Positions 54,601-62,953 of a stretch of 64,000 bases of DNA are shown one piece after another. The notes under the pieces were generated by a model. The model made no database searches. It had not been told where the DNA came from and saw nothing but the letters and a program-made list of their open reading frames with translations. Numbering within the stretch: the first letter of the stretch is position 1; each line of letters opens with the position of its first letter. The stretch comes from Planctomycetota bacterium (GTDB taxonomy: Bacteria; Planctomycetota; B15-G4), in assembly GCA_029259715.1 (NCBI GenBank), contig JAJDEP010000009.1:20720-84719 (forward strand), written 5' to 3'. The translations under genes and the position numbers were made by a program.

Positions 54601-56190
54601 ATGTCACGCTCCGGAATCGCCACCGCAGGACCGATCGGGCAGCCGGTGCGGTCGCGGGCGTGGCCGGCGCTGACCCTGGCCGCGGCGTTCGGCTTGCTGC
54701 TCATGAGCGCCGGTGGCGTCTCCGCCCAGGACGTGTCCGCGTCGGACGGGCCGCTCTTCGTGGGCGTCGACCGGGTCGGGGAGGGGGTCGTCGCGGACGC
54801 GCTCAGGATCCACCACTCGGCGCCGATGGCCGGTGCCGAGCTGACCCTGGTGGTGGAGGGCGCGCAGCCGGGCGAACCCGTCACGGTGGTGTTCTCCGAG
54901 GCCGTGGCGGCGCCGCCGTCGCTGCTGCAGCGTCTGTGGTCTGAGCCCGAGCGCATCCTCGAGGAGGAGGCCGGTGCGCTGCCGACCCTCTGGATCGCGG
55001 ACGACCGTGGGCTGGTGGTCATCGCCGTGGCGCTGATCCGGCCGGACGACGCCGGCCGCGTCGTGACGGCCCAGGCCTACTCCGCCTTTGCCGCGAGCGC
55101 GCCGCTCAGCCTGACCGTGCAACCGCCGCTGCTGCTGATTCCCGCCGGCGAGGGCATCGAGCGCATCGACCTGCGCGACGGTCGTCGCCTGCTGCCGCCC
55201 ATCACCGGCGGCACCGACCTGCTCGGCGCGGCGATCTCGCGGGATGGACGCACCGGTTACGTGCTGCATGACGGCGGCCGTCTCGCCGTCCACGACACCC
55301 GGGAATGGAACCGCCTGGCCGCGGTGCGCCTGCTGCCCGCCGCCTCCGACACGCTGGCCGGCAGCCGCATCGCGGGGCCCGCCTTCGCGCTCTCGCGCCC
55401 GCGGGCCGAACCCTTCACGCCACCCGGAAGCGCGGTGTTCGTCGACGACGAGGTCGACGGCGTCGACGGCGAGCTGCTCCTGGGACCGATGGGCCGCCCG
55501 GTGGGCGCGCGCCGTTGGGCGTTGAGTCACGACGGGCTCACCGCCTTCGTGGCCGAGGACATGCTGCTCGTGCGCGAGATCGATCTGCTCTCGCGGCGCT
55601 CGGTGGGCGTCTACCCCGTGGGGAGCATCGCCGACGAGGCCATCGAGGACATGCTCTTGACCGACCGCCGGCTGCACGTGATCAGCCGCCGCAGCGGTGA
55701 GCGCAGCGGCGGCACGCTGACGGTGCTCGACCTCGACAGCGGCGTGATGTCCACGACCCGACTCGATGCGACGCCGGCGCGACTGCTGGCGCTCGGCGCG
55801 GGGCGAGTGTTGTTGCTGCCGCGGGATGCCGGGGTCGCGACGCTCGTCGTCGACGGCCTGCCCATGAGCGACGTGATCGCGCCGCGGTCACCCAGCGGTG
55901 AGCCGGGTCGTTGGATCGATGCGGCGGTCACCTCCCGGGGCACGCTGTTGCTGAGGCGCGATGCCCAGGGTCTCCATCACCTCGACCTGCTCGACGCCGA
56001 CGACGTGCCACGCCCCTTCGCGGCGGCCGTGCCGGCCGCCACGCGCTTGGTCGGCGCCGGCTTCGACGCGGCCGTGCTGGTCGGAGGCGCCGACGGCCTC
56101 GTCCGACGCGTCGACGTGACCACCGGCTCCGTCGAAGTCCTCCCGGGCATCGACGCCGGCCGCCACGCACCCTTCCTCGTGCTCGACTGA
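54601..56190 (+). CDS. Exported beta-propeller-like protein of unknown function
   Basis: A 529-residue product with a signal peptide (about 20-44, ending GGVSAQDV). The rest is beta-rich: repeats around LLLIPAGEGIERIDLRDGRR, ISRDGRTGYVLHDGGRLAVHD, ALSHDGLTAFVAEDMLLV and LTVLDLDSGVMSTTRL suggest a propeller like those of WD40/YVTN-type proteins. I do not recognise a family. The ATG at 54601 is preferred over an upstream in-frame ATG at 54529. It is followed by the CHAT gene after 82 bases on the same strand. Confidence 0.6.
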   Translation: MSRSGIATAGPIGQPVRSRAWPALTLAAAFGLLLMSAGGVSAQDVSASDGPLFVGVDRVGEGVVADALRIHHSAPMAGAELTLVVEGAQPGEPVTVVFSEAVAAPPSLLQRLWSEPERILEEEAGALPTLWIADDRGLVVIAVALIRPDDAGRVVTAQAYSAFAASAPLSLTVQPPLLLIPAGEGIERIDLRDGRRLLPPITGGTDLLGAAISRDGRTGYVLHDGGRLAVHDTREWNRLAAVRLLPAASDTLAGSRIAGPAFALSRPRAEPFTPPGSAVFVDDEVDGVDGELLLGPMGRPVGARRWALSHDGLTAFVAEDMLLVREIDLLSRRSVGVYPVGSIADEAIEDMLLTDRRLHVISRRSGERSGGTLTVLDLDSGVMSTTRLDATPARLLALGAGRVLLLPRDAGVATLVVDGLPMSDVIAPRSPSGEPGRWIDAAVTSRGTLLLRRDAQGLHHLDLLDADDVPRPFAAAVPAATRLVGAGFDAAVLVGGADGLVRRVDVTTGSVEVLPGIDAGRHAPFLVLD

Positions 56191-56272
56191 CGCCGCGGCG
56201 GCGAGCCGCCGGAAGGGGGACGTCCGTCCTGGGCCGTCGCCAGCCGAGGTCGGGTTGTGGTCGAATGAAGGC

Positions 56273-57751
56273 ATGACGGCCCGCGCCGACAGGATGACGC
56301 TGCAGGTCCTGGTGCAGGGCGCCGACAGCATCCGCGTCACGCCTTTCAAGGAGGGCTCGGCCCTCGAGAGCACGGTCAAGACGTCGCGGACCTGCCCGTT
56401 CAACAGCGCCCTGGTCGCCGATCGGGCCCGCGAGATCCTGGGGTTGCTCGCGCGGGCCAATGCCGGCGCCGAAGGCCTGCTCGACGAGCTGCTCACCTCG
56501 GCCCGGGCGATCTGGGTCGACCTGCTCCCGGCGTTCCTCAAGGAGAAGCTGGCGGAGGCTGTGGGCGGCAACCTGCTGCTGCACCTCGATCGCCCGCTCC
56601 TGGGCATCCCATGGGAGTTGCTCCACGACGGCGACGAGTTCCTCGGCCGGCGCTTCCGCATCGGCCGGCTCGTGACCATGGACGGGGGCGGCGGCGCGGC
56701 GTTACAGCGCTCGATGCGGGCGCCTCTCTCGGTGCTGGTGGTGGCCGACCCGTCGGGGGACCTGCCGGCTGCCCGGGAGGAGGCCGTCGAACTCGGAGAG
56801 ATCCTCGAGGACGCGCCGGCTTTCGGGTCGGTGACCATGCTCATGGGCAACGTGAGCACCCGCGCGTTCCGCGATGCCCTCGCGCGACACGACGTGCTGC
56901 ATTACGCCGGTCACGCCGAGACGCGCGGCCCGTCGTCCTACCTGCGGCTGGCGGACGGGGAGATGTCCACCGACCTGCTCGAGCAGCTCCGCGGGCGCGT
57001 CGACTTCCCCGGGCTCGTGTTCCTCAACGCCTGCGGATCGGCGGAAGACACGGTGCGGCTGTCACAAGCCGCGCGTCCTGCTGCTGCGGGGGCCGGCGCT
57101 TCGGCGCCTGGGGCTCCCGGCGCATTCGGGGCTGCCGGGGCCGACGCGGGTGCGGCGGCCGGGTTGGCGTCCTGCTTCCTGATGTGCGGCGCGCGTCACG
57201 TGGTGGGCACCCTGTGGGAAGTGCGCGACGAGGTGGCGCGCCAGTTCGCGGGCGCCTTCTATCGTTCGCTGGGCCGCGGGGACTCCATCGGCGAAGCCAT
57301 GGCGGCGGGGCGCGATCGGGCCCTGGAGCGCTGGGGCCTGCCGAGTCTGCTCTGGACGGCGCACCTGCTCTACGGTGATCCGACCTGGCGCAGTGAGCCG
57401 GCCAGCAACCTGCTCGACGACGACCTCTCCGTTCTCGACGGTCTCGAGGCCCGCTACCGCGCCGACCTGGACAGCGACGATGCGGCTCAACGGCTGTTGG
57501 CGGCGGCCATGTTGCTGCGCCTGGGCGACCGACGGGCGGCCTCTGCCGTGGGGCGGGATCTGGCCACCCTGGCGACCTGGATCTCCGGGGACGCGACCGA
57601 AGCGCAGCGACGGCAGGCGTCCCTCGTGGTGGCGGCGCTGGCGTCGGCGGCCGGCCTGGAGTCGCCTGCCGACGTGGATCCCACCGGATCGACGCTGCCG
57701 GACATGAACGCGGTGACCGCCCTGCTGGCCCGCCTCGGCGTCACCGGCTAG
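56273..57751 (+). CDS. CHAT-domain (caspase-like) protease
   Basis: This 492-residue protein has a small N-terminal beta domain (about 1-60) and a CHAT caspase-fold domain. GIPWELLHDGDEFLG, HDVLHYAGHAETRG with catalytic His214 and VFLNACGSAED with catalytic Cys254 are intact. GARHVVGTLWEVRDEVARQF and GDSIGEAMAAGRDRALERW close the fold, and a helical region of about 110 residues follows. CHAT proteases act as effectors in bacterial regulated proteolysis. A roughly 35-residue Ala/Gly/Pro-rich insert (about 266-297) lies between the Cys block and the next strand. No neighbouring gene supplies an obvious partner. ATG codons at 56273 and 56294 are both possible. Confidence 0.87.
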   Translation: MTARADRMTLQVLVQGADSIRVTPFKEGSALESTVKTSRTCPFNSALVADRAREILGLLARANAGAEGLLDELLTSARAIWVDLLPAFLKEKLAEAVGGNLLLHLDRPLLGIPWELLHDGDEFLGRRFRIGRLVTMDGGGGAALQRSMRAPLSVLVVADPSGDLPAAREEAVELGEILEDAPAFGSVTMLMGNVSTRAFRDALARHDVLHYAGHAETRGPSSYLRLADGEMSTDLLEQLRGRVDFPGLVFLNACGSAEDTVRLSQAARPAAAGAGASAPGAPGAFGAAGADAGAAAGLASCFLMCGARHVVGTLWEVRDEVARQFAGAFYRSLGRGDSIGEAMAAGRDRALERWGLPSLLWTAHLLYGDPTWRSEPASNLLDDDLSVLDGLEARYRADLDSDDAAQRLLAAAMLLRLGDRRAASAVGRDLATLATWISGDATEAQRRQASLVVAALASAAGLESPADVDPTGSTLPDMNAVTALLARLGVTG

Positions 57752-57779
57752 GCTTCCCCACCGCCCCCGGCTGCCCACC

Positions 57780-58538
57780 ATGACCCTGCTGCACGACGAC
57801 AATCCCGGCTTCGACGCCGACCACTACGACACCGAGTACTTCGAGGGACACCTCGCCCGGTACCGCAGCGTCGTGTACAGCCAGCGGGTCAAGCACGTCG
57901 ACGCGTTCATGGGCGACGTGACCGGCAAGCACGTGCTCGACCTCGGTTGCGGCGTCGGATTCTTCGGGAACATGGCCCGGCAGCGAGGCGCGAAGGTGTT
58001 CGGGCTCGACTTCGCCGAGTCAGCCCTGCACCTGGCCGCCGAGCACCACCCGGACCTCGAGCTCGTGCGCGGCGACGCGACCAACCTGCCCTACCCGGAC
58101 GCGCGCTTCGACCTGGTGTTGCTCAACGACATCATCGAGCACCTGGCCGAGGAGCCGGGGCGGGCGATGATCGCGGAGACCTTCCGGGTGCTCAAGCCCG
58201 GCGGCGCCCTGGTGGTCGACACCGACAACGACGCCTTCGTGATGCAGCGCAAGGGCTTCAAGCGCATCAACGAGTGGCTCGAACGCAAGACGCCGCAGAA
58301 GCAGGCGCTGGCCGAGATCAAGAAGACCTTCACGGCGCCCACGCTGCACATCAAGATCTACACCACGTCCGAGCTGCGCGGCACGCTCGAGGCCGCCGGC
58401 TACGAGATCGAGCGCTTCGACACCTATCCCTACATCGCGGTGCCCTCCCGCGACGCCCTGTTCAATCTCCCGCTCGTGCGCAGTCTGCTGCGAGACGTGA
58501 AGGGGGACGTGCAGATCTTCCGGGCCCGCAAGCCCTGA
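57780..58538 (+). CDS. Class I SAM-dependent methyltransferase
   Basis: A 252-residue methyltransferase of the Methyltransf_11 type. VLDLGCGVGFFGNMARQRG forms the SAM-binding loop, GLDFAESAL follows, and NDIIEHLAEEP, FRVLKPGGALVVD and a Lys-rich helix complete it. A short C-terminal domain (LPLVRSLLRDVKGDVQIFRARKP) ends it. It resembles small-molecule and quinone-type enzymes, but substrate cannot be assigned. It lies 28 bases after the CHAT gene and converges with the ABC exporter. Confidence 0.85.
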   Translation: MTLLHDDNPGFDADHYDTEYFEGHLARYRSVVYSQRVKHVDAFMGDVTGKHVLDLGCGVGFFGNMARQRGAKVFGLDFAESALHLAAEHHPDLELVRGDATNLPYPDARFDLVLLNDIIEHLAEEPGRAMIAETFRVLKPGGALVVDTDNDAFVMQRKGFKRINEWLERKTPQKQALAEIKKTFTAPTLHIKIYTTSELRGTLEAAGYEIERFDTYPYIAVPSRDALFNLPLVRSLLRDVKGDVQIFRARKP

Positions 58539-58570
58539 CGGCACTGCCCTGACGGCGACGCCCTGGCGCC

Positions 58571-60628
58571 TCAGTCGGCGCCGGCCGCCGTGCGCCGCGA
58601 CGCGTTGATGCCGCCGCTCTGCATGCGGTGCAGGCGCGCGTAGAGCCCGTTCTTCGCGAGCAGTTGGGCGTGGTTGCCCTGCTCGGCGATCTCGCCTCGC
58701 TCGATCACGACGATGTTGTCGTTGTCGCGGATGGTGGAGAGGCGGTGGGCGATGGTGATCGTCGTGCGGCCCTGCTTGAGGCGTTCGATGGCGTCCTGGA
58801 CGATCTCTTCCGCCTGGCTGTCGAGGGCGGACGTGGCCTCGTCGAGGATCAGGATGGGGGCGTCGCGCAGCAGGGCGCGCGCGATGGCCACGCGCTGTCG
58901 CTCGCCGCCCGAGAGGGTCGAGCCGCGCTCGCCGACGATGGTGTCGTAGCCCTCGGGCATGGCGGAGATGAACTCGTGCGCGTGGGCGGCCTGCGCGGCG
59001 CGGATGATGTCCTCGCGCGGCGTCTCCGGTCGGGCGTACGCGATGTTGTTCGCGATGGTGTCGTGGAACAACAGCGTGTCCTGGGTCACGATGGCGATCT
59101 TCTCGCGCAACGACGACACCGTGTATTCGCGCAGGTTGCGGCCATCGATGGCCACCCGGCCCGCATCGGGGTCGAAGAAGCGCGGCACCAGGTCGGCGAT
59201 GGTCGACTTGCCCGAACCCGTGGGGCCGACGATGGCCACCGAGGTCCCCTTGGGCACGTCGATGCTCACGCCGTGCAGCACCTGGGTCTCCGGGTCGTAG
59301 CTGTAATCGACGTCCTCGAGGGTGATGCCCTCCTCGATGCCCTTCAGCTCGACGGCGCCCGGCTGGTCGAAGATCTCGGGCTCGCTGTTGAGCACGGTGG
59401 TCACCCGGTCGGCGGACGCGAACCCCGCCTGGATCTTCGTGGAGGTCTCGCCCAGCCGGCGCACCGAACCGATGATGGCGATGATCAGGAAGATGACGGC
59501 CATGAAGGTGCTGCCGGCCATGCCGCCCGAGAGCACGTGCAGGCCGCCGAGCCACAGCAGCAGGCCGATGCCGAGCCCGCCCACGGTCTCCATCATCGGA
59601 CCGGTCCGCGCCCGGAGCGACGCGATGCGCATGCGATTGTGGGTGAAGTCGTCGTTGATCTTGTTGAAGCGGGTGCGCTCGTGGCCCTCGGCCCCGAAGG
59701 CCTTCACGATCTTCTGTGCCTGCAGCACCTCCTGCACGACCTGATAGACGTTGCCCATCTTCTTCTGGTTCTCGTGCTCGCGGCGCCGGATGCGGCGGGC
59801 CACCCGCTGCGCGGGAATCAGTGCGAGGACGCCGATGAACAGGGCGGCGACGGTGAGCCAACCCGCCTTCACCCACAGCACCACGAGCATCCAGAAGATT
59901 TTGAAGATGTCGGGGAAGTAGACGACCATCACGTCGACCAGCACGCCCCCGAGGTTGCCCAGGTCGTTGGTGATGCGGGAGAGCAGGCGGCCCGAAGGGT
60001 TCTTCTGGAAGAAGCGCACGGACAGGTCGAGCAGCCGATCGAACACCGCCGCCCGCAGCTGCCGCACCAGGTCGAGGGAGATGGTGCGGGTCGCGAGGCG
60101 CCGCATGTAGTTGTTGGCCTCGGTGAACACCGTCATGCTGAAGTACATCAGGATGGCCAGGCCCAGCTGACTCTGGGGCGAGAAGGTGCCCCAGTAGGCG
60201 CGGAAGCTGGCCAGAGCCAGGCGGAAGGTGCCCAGCACGTCGGCGAGGGCGCCGTCCGTGCCGAGGCTCGGCATCAGGGTCCCCAGGAAGTCGCGCAGGA
60301 TGGACATCCCGGTGGTCGGGATCGGACGGTCGACGATGGGCGAGAGGACCTGCTCGAGGAGCAGGATGCCCAAGGCGCTGGTCATGCCGGCGACCATCGC
60401 CATGAACACCGTCAGGAAGAGCAGCGAACGGTAGGGGCGGACGTACCCGAACAGACGCCGGTACATCTTCGACTCGGGCGTCTGGCCCATGCCGAGGCGG
60501 TCCTTGAGCGTCATCGCCTCGCGCGCGGACTTGCGGCGCAGGTCGAGGACGTCGAGGTCTTCGACCTCGACGGGTTCGGTGGGTCGTTGGTCGCTGCTCG
60601 ACACGTTGCCCGTTCGCGGTTCGCTCAT
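58571..60628 (-). CDS. MsbA-type ABC transporter, fused permease and ATPase
   Basis: The 685-residue half-transporter has an N-terminal cytoplasmic stretch, six membrane helices (about 60-360) and an ATPase domain. The ATPase motifs are VGPTGSGKSTIAD, LSGGERQRVAIARAL, ILILDEATSALDSQ and IAHRLSTIRDNDN. The permease begins with LFLTVFMAMVAGMTSALGIL, typical of the MsbA/LmrA group that flips lipid A or other lipids as a homodimer. Substrate is unknown. It is divergent from recO; the neighbouring LptE-like and BamD-like genes suggest an envelope role. Confidence 0.93.
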   Translation of the reverse strand: MSEPRTGNVSSSDQRPTEPVEVEDLDVLDLRRKSAREAMTLKDRLGMGQTPESKMYRRLFGYVRPYRSLLFLTVFMAMVAGMTSALGILLLEQVLSPIVDRPIPTTGMSILRDFLGTLMPSLGTDGALADVLGTFRLALASFRAYWGTFSPQSQLGLAILMYFSMTVFTEANNYMRRLATRTISLDLVRQLRAAVFDRLLDLSVRFFQKNPSGRLLSRITNDLGNLGGVLVDVMVVYFPDIFKIFWMLVVLWVKAGWLTVAALFIGVLALIPAQRVARRIRRREHENQKKMGNVYQVVQEVLQAQKIVKAFGAEGHERTRFNKINDDFTHNRMRIASLRARTGPMMETVGGLGIGLLLWLGGLHVLSGGMAGSTFMAVIFLIIAIIGSVRRLGETSTKIQAGFASADRVTTVLNSEPEIFDQPGAVELKGIEEGITLEDVDYSYDPETQVLHGVSIDVPKGTSVAIVGPTGSGKSTIADLVPRFFDPDAGRVAIDGRNLREYTVSSLREKIAIVTQDTLLFHDTIANNIAYARPETPREDIIRAAQAAHAHEFISAMPEGYDTIVGERGSTLSGGERQRVAIARALLRDAPILILDEATSALDSQAEEIVQDAIERLKQGRTTITIAHRLSTIRDNDNIVVIERGEIAEQGNHAQLLAKNGLYARLHRMQSGGINASRRTAAGAD

Positions 60629-60681
60629 GGGAACGAAGGCGCGTGAGCCGCGCCGGAATCGCGTTAGGCTATCAACCAGCC

Positions 60682-61443
60682 GTGGGCAAGGTCACCAGTG
60701 AAGCCATTGCGCTCCGGCGCACTCCGTTTGGCGAGACGAGCCAGATCGCCGAATTCCTCACTCGTCATGAGGGTCGCGTGACGCTCATGCTCAAGGGGGT
60801 CCATCGCCCCCGTGCCCGCAAGGGCGGCGGTGTGGACCTGCTGGATGTGAGCCGGCTGACCTACATGTCCCGGCGCCGCAGCCGCTCGATGCCCATGCTG
60901 ACCGAACGGATCCTGCTGGGGCACCACCCCGCCTTGCGTCGCCGGAACGATCTGATGCTGGCCGGCCAATACCTCGTGGAACTGCTGCGAGCCGTCACGC
61001 CCGAGGGGCAACCGGTGCCCGGCATCTTCCGCCTGAGCCTGGCCTATCTGGAGGCCTTGGAGTCCCAGCCCTCAGGAGAGGCTCTCCCTGCGGTCGTCTT
61101 TGCCATGGAGGGGGGCATCCTTAGAATGACCGGGTTCCAGCCGGTACTCGATCGATGCGTCTCCTGTGGCCGTCGACCGGACGGCTTCCGGACCTTGCGG
61201 TGCGACCCGGCCAAGGGCGGCATCGTGTGCTCGGCCTGTCGTTCTCCCGAGGACGACGTCTTCGACGTCACGTCGATCGCCGCGCAGACGATCCTGCAGC
61301 TGACCGGTCCGGACCCGAGGAAGATGGTCGACATCGTTCTCCCCACCGAGGTCGTGAATCAGGTGCGCGGTTTCTACGACAGATACTTCATCCACGTGCT
61401 CGAGCGGCGGCCCCGCTGCCTGCTCATGCCGGTGGGGGACTGA
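60682..61443 (+). CDS. recO: DNA repair protein RecO
   Basis: The 253-residue product has the OB-fold N-terminus (TSEAIALRRTPFGETSQIAEFL, VKG-type strand VTLMLKGVHRPRA), a helical core and a zinc motif (CVSCGRRP, then CSAC). RecO anneals SSB-coated DNA and loads RecA with RecR. I prefer the GTG at 60682, because it gives the family start; a GTG at 60643 is in frame. It runs directly into the lipoprotein gene with two bases between. Confidence 0.9.
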   Translation: MGKVTSEAIALRRTPFGETSQIAEFLTRHEGRVTLMLKGVHRPRARKGGGVDLLDVSRLTYMSRRRSRSMPMLTERILLGHHPALRRRNDLMLAGQYLVELLRAVTPEGQPVPGIFRLSLAYLEALESQPSGEALPAVVFAMEGGILRMTGFQPVLDRCVSCGRRPDGFRTLRCDPAKGGIVCSACRSPEDDVFDVTSIAAQTILQLTGPDPRKMVDIVLPTEVVNQVRGFYDRYFIHVLERRPRCLLMPVGD

Positions 61444-61445
61444 GC

Positions 61446-62438
61446 ATGCTGCCTTCGCGCCAGGGGCCGGTGCGCGCCGCGGTGGCGCTGTCGATGGTGT
61501 TGCTGGCCGTGGTCGTGACGGCGTGCTCGAGCCCGCCGTTGCTGCCCGAGGGCGCCGACCGCTACGAGACGGCGCGGACCTTCCACGAGAGGGGACGGCA
61601 CGAGGAGGCCGGGATGCTGCTCGCTCCCCTGCTCGACGACGATGCGGTGGCGATGACCGACCGGGCTGAGGCGGCCTTCCTCTCCGGCGAGGCGGCCCTG
61701 GCCGACGGCGAGCACCTCGTGGCATACCGCCACTATCGCTACGTGCTCGAGAATGCGCCCTGGTCGCCGCACGCCGCGGCCATCGAGGACCGCCTGTTCG
61801 AGCTCGGCCAGATCTTTTTCCACGATCCCCGGCACGGCGGTTTCTTCGGGAACCGCACGCGCGGCGTCGAGGTGTTCGAGACCTACCAGGCGTTCTTCCG
61901 CCGCAGCGACCGGGCCGACGACGCCCTGCGCCTGGTGGGGGACTACTTCTTCGACGACGAGGAGTGGGAGGAGGCCGCCTTCACCTACGAGCGCCTGGTG
62001 GAGGAGTACGCCGAGAGCGAGTGGGTCGAGCGCAGCCTCTGGCGCGCGGGTGCGGCCCGCCTGCGCCTCAACCGCGGTCCCGAATACGATCGCGACGAGC
62101 TCTTGCGCGCGAAGGAGCGCCTCGACCTGCTGCTCAGCCAGCACCCCCGCAGCGCCGACGCCCCCACGGCGCGGGCCGAGCTGAGCGCGGTGCGCGAGCG
62201 GCTGGCGCGCAGCGAGCTGGTGGTGGCCGACTTCTATCGTCGCCGGGGCATTCCCGACGGCGAGCGCGTGCGCCTGGCCAATGCCTTCCTGGTGTACGCC
62301 GACACGCCCTCCGGCGAGGAGGCGCGCCAACGTCTGCTCGCCATGAACATCGACCTCTCGGCCCTCCGCAGCGACCCGAGCCTCAGCTCGGTCGACGCCA
62401 TGAGGCCCGGACGCCGTCCCTGGATGGAGAAGCGCTGA
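61446..62438 (+). CDS. BamD-like outer-membrane-assembly lipoprotein
   Basis: A 330-residue lipoprotein with signal sequence and lipobox (AVVVTACSS, Cys at about 23). Repeated TPR-like helix pairs follow: AEAAFLSGEAALADGEHLVA, LVGDYFFDDEEWEEAAFTYE, and DLLLSQHPRSADAPTARAEL, which is the pattern of BamD/YfiO proteins. BamD binds BamA and outer-membrane protein substrates. Residues 240-330 show less similarity. It lies between recO and the LptE-like gene, in one apparent operon. Confidence 0.78.
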   Translation: MLPSRQGPVRAAVALSMVLLAVVVTACSSPPLLPEGADRYETARTFHERGRHEEAGMLLAPLLDDDAVAMTDRAEAAFLSGEAALADGEHLVAYRHYRYVLENAPWSPHAAAIEDRLFELGQIFFHDPRHGGFFGNRTRGVEVFETYQAFFRRSDRADDALRLVGDYFFDDEEWEEAAFTYERLVEEYAESEWVERSLWRAGAARLRLNRGPEYDRDELLRAKERLDLLLSQHPRSADAPTARAELSAVRERLARSELVVADFYRRRGIPDGERVRLANAFLVYADTPSGEEARQRLLAMNIDLSALRSDPSLSSVDAMRPGRRPWMEKR

Positions 62439-62439
62439 C

Positions 62440-62943
62440 ATGATCCGTCGTCTCACGCTGGTGTTCGCCGGCGCGCTGATCCTGGCCGGATCGGCGCTGC
62501 CGGGGTGTTTCGCCCTGCAGCGGGGAGGGTTGTTCGTCCCCGAGCGGGACGAGGTGTTCCTGATGATGTTCCGCAACGACACCTTCTACCGTGACCTGCA
62601 GTTCGTGCTCACGGAGGGGGTCAAGGACGAGATCGTCTCAAGACCCGGCCTCAAGCTGACGAGCAAGGAACGAGCGGAAGTGATCCTCTCGGGCCGGGTC
62701 GTGAGCGTCCAGCAGAGCGTGCTATCGGAAGACGCCGTACGGGAATCCACTTCCGAGAGAACCACCATCGAGGTCGAGATCGAATTGACCGACGCGCGCA
62801 ACGGAGAGCTGATCAAGACGCGGCGTCTCCGCCGCACCGGCAACTACGTGCCCGGTCGGGGCGAGACCCTCGACGACGCCCAACGCGAGGCCTTCCGATT
62901 CCTGGCACGAGACATCGTGCGCGAACTCGAGGCCGACTTCTGA
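62440..62943 (+). CDS. LptE-like lipoprotein
   Basis: A 167-residue lipoprotein with lipobox SALPGC (Cys about 23). The body starts FRNDTFYRDLQFVLTEGVKDEI, which fits the F-x-N-x-T opening and strand pattern of LptE proteins, followed by GRVVSVQQSV and the ERTTIEVEIELTD core strand. LptE plugs the LptD barrel during LPS or analogous glycolipid transport. It starts one base after the BamD-like stop. No lptD lies in the window, so the assignment is family-level. Confidence 0.72.
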   Translation: MIRRLTLVFAGALILAGSALPGCFALQRGGLFVPERDEVFLMMFRNDTFYRDLQFVLTEGVKDEIVSRPGLKLTSKERAEVILSGRVVSVQQSVLSEDAVRESTSERTTIEVEIELTDARNGELIKTRRLRRTGNYVPGRGETLDDAQREAFRFLARDIVRELEADF

Positions 62944-62953
62944 GCCCTGATTG

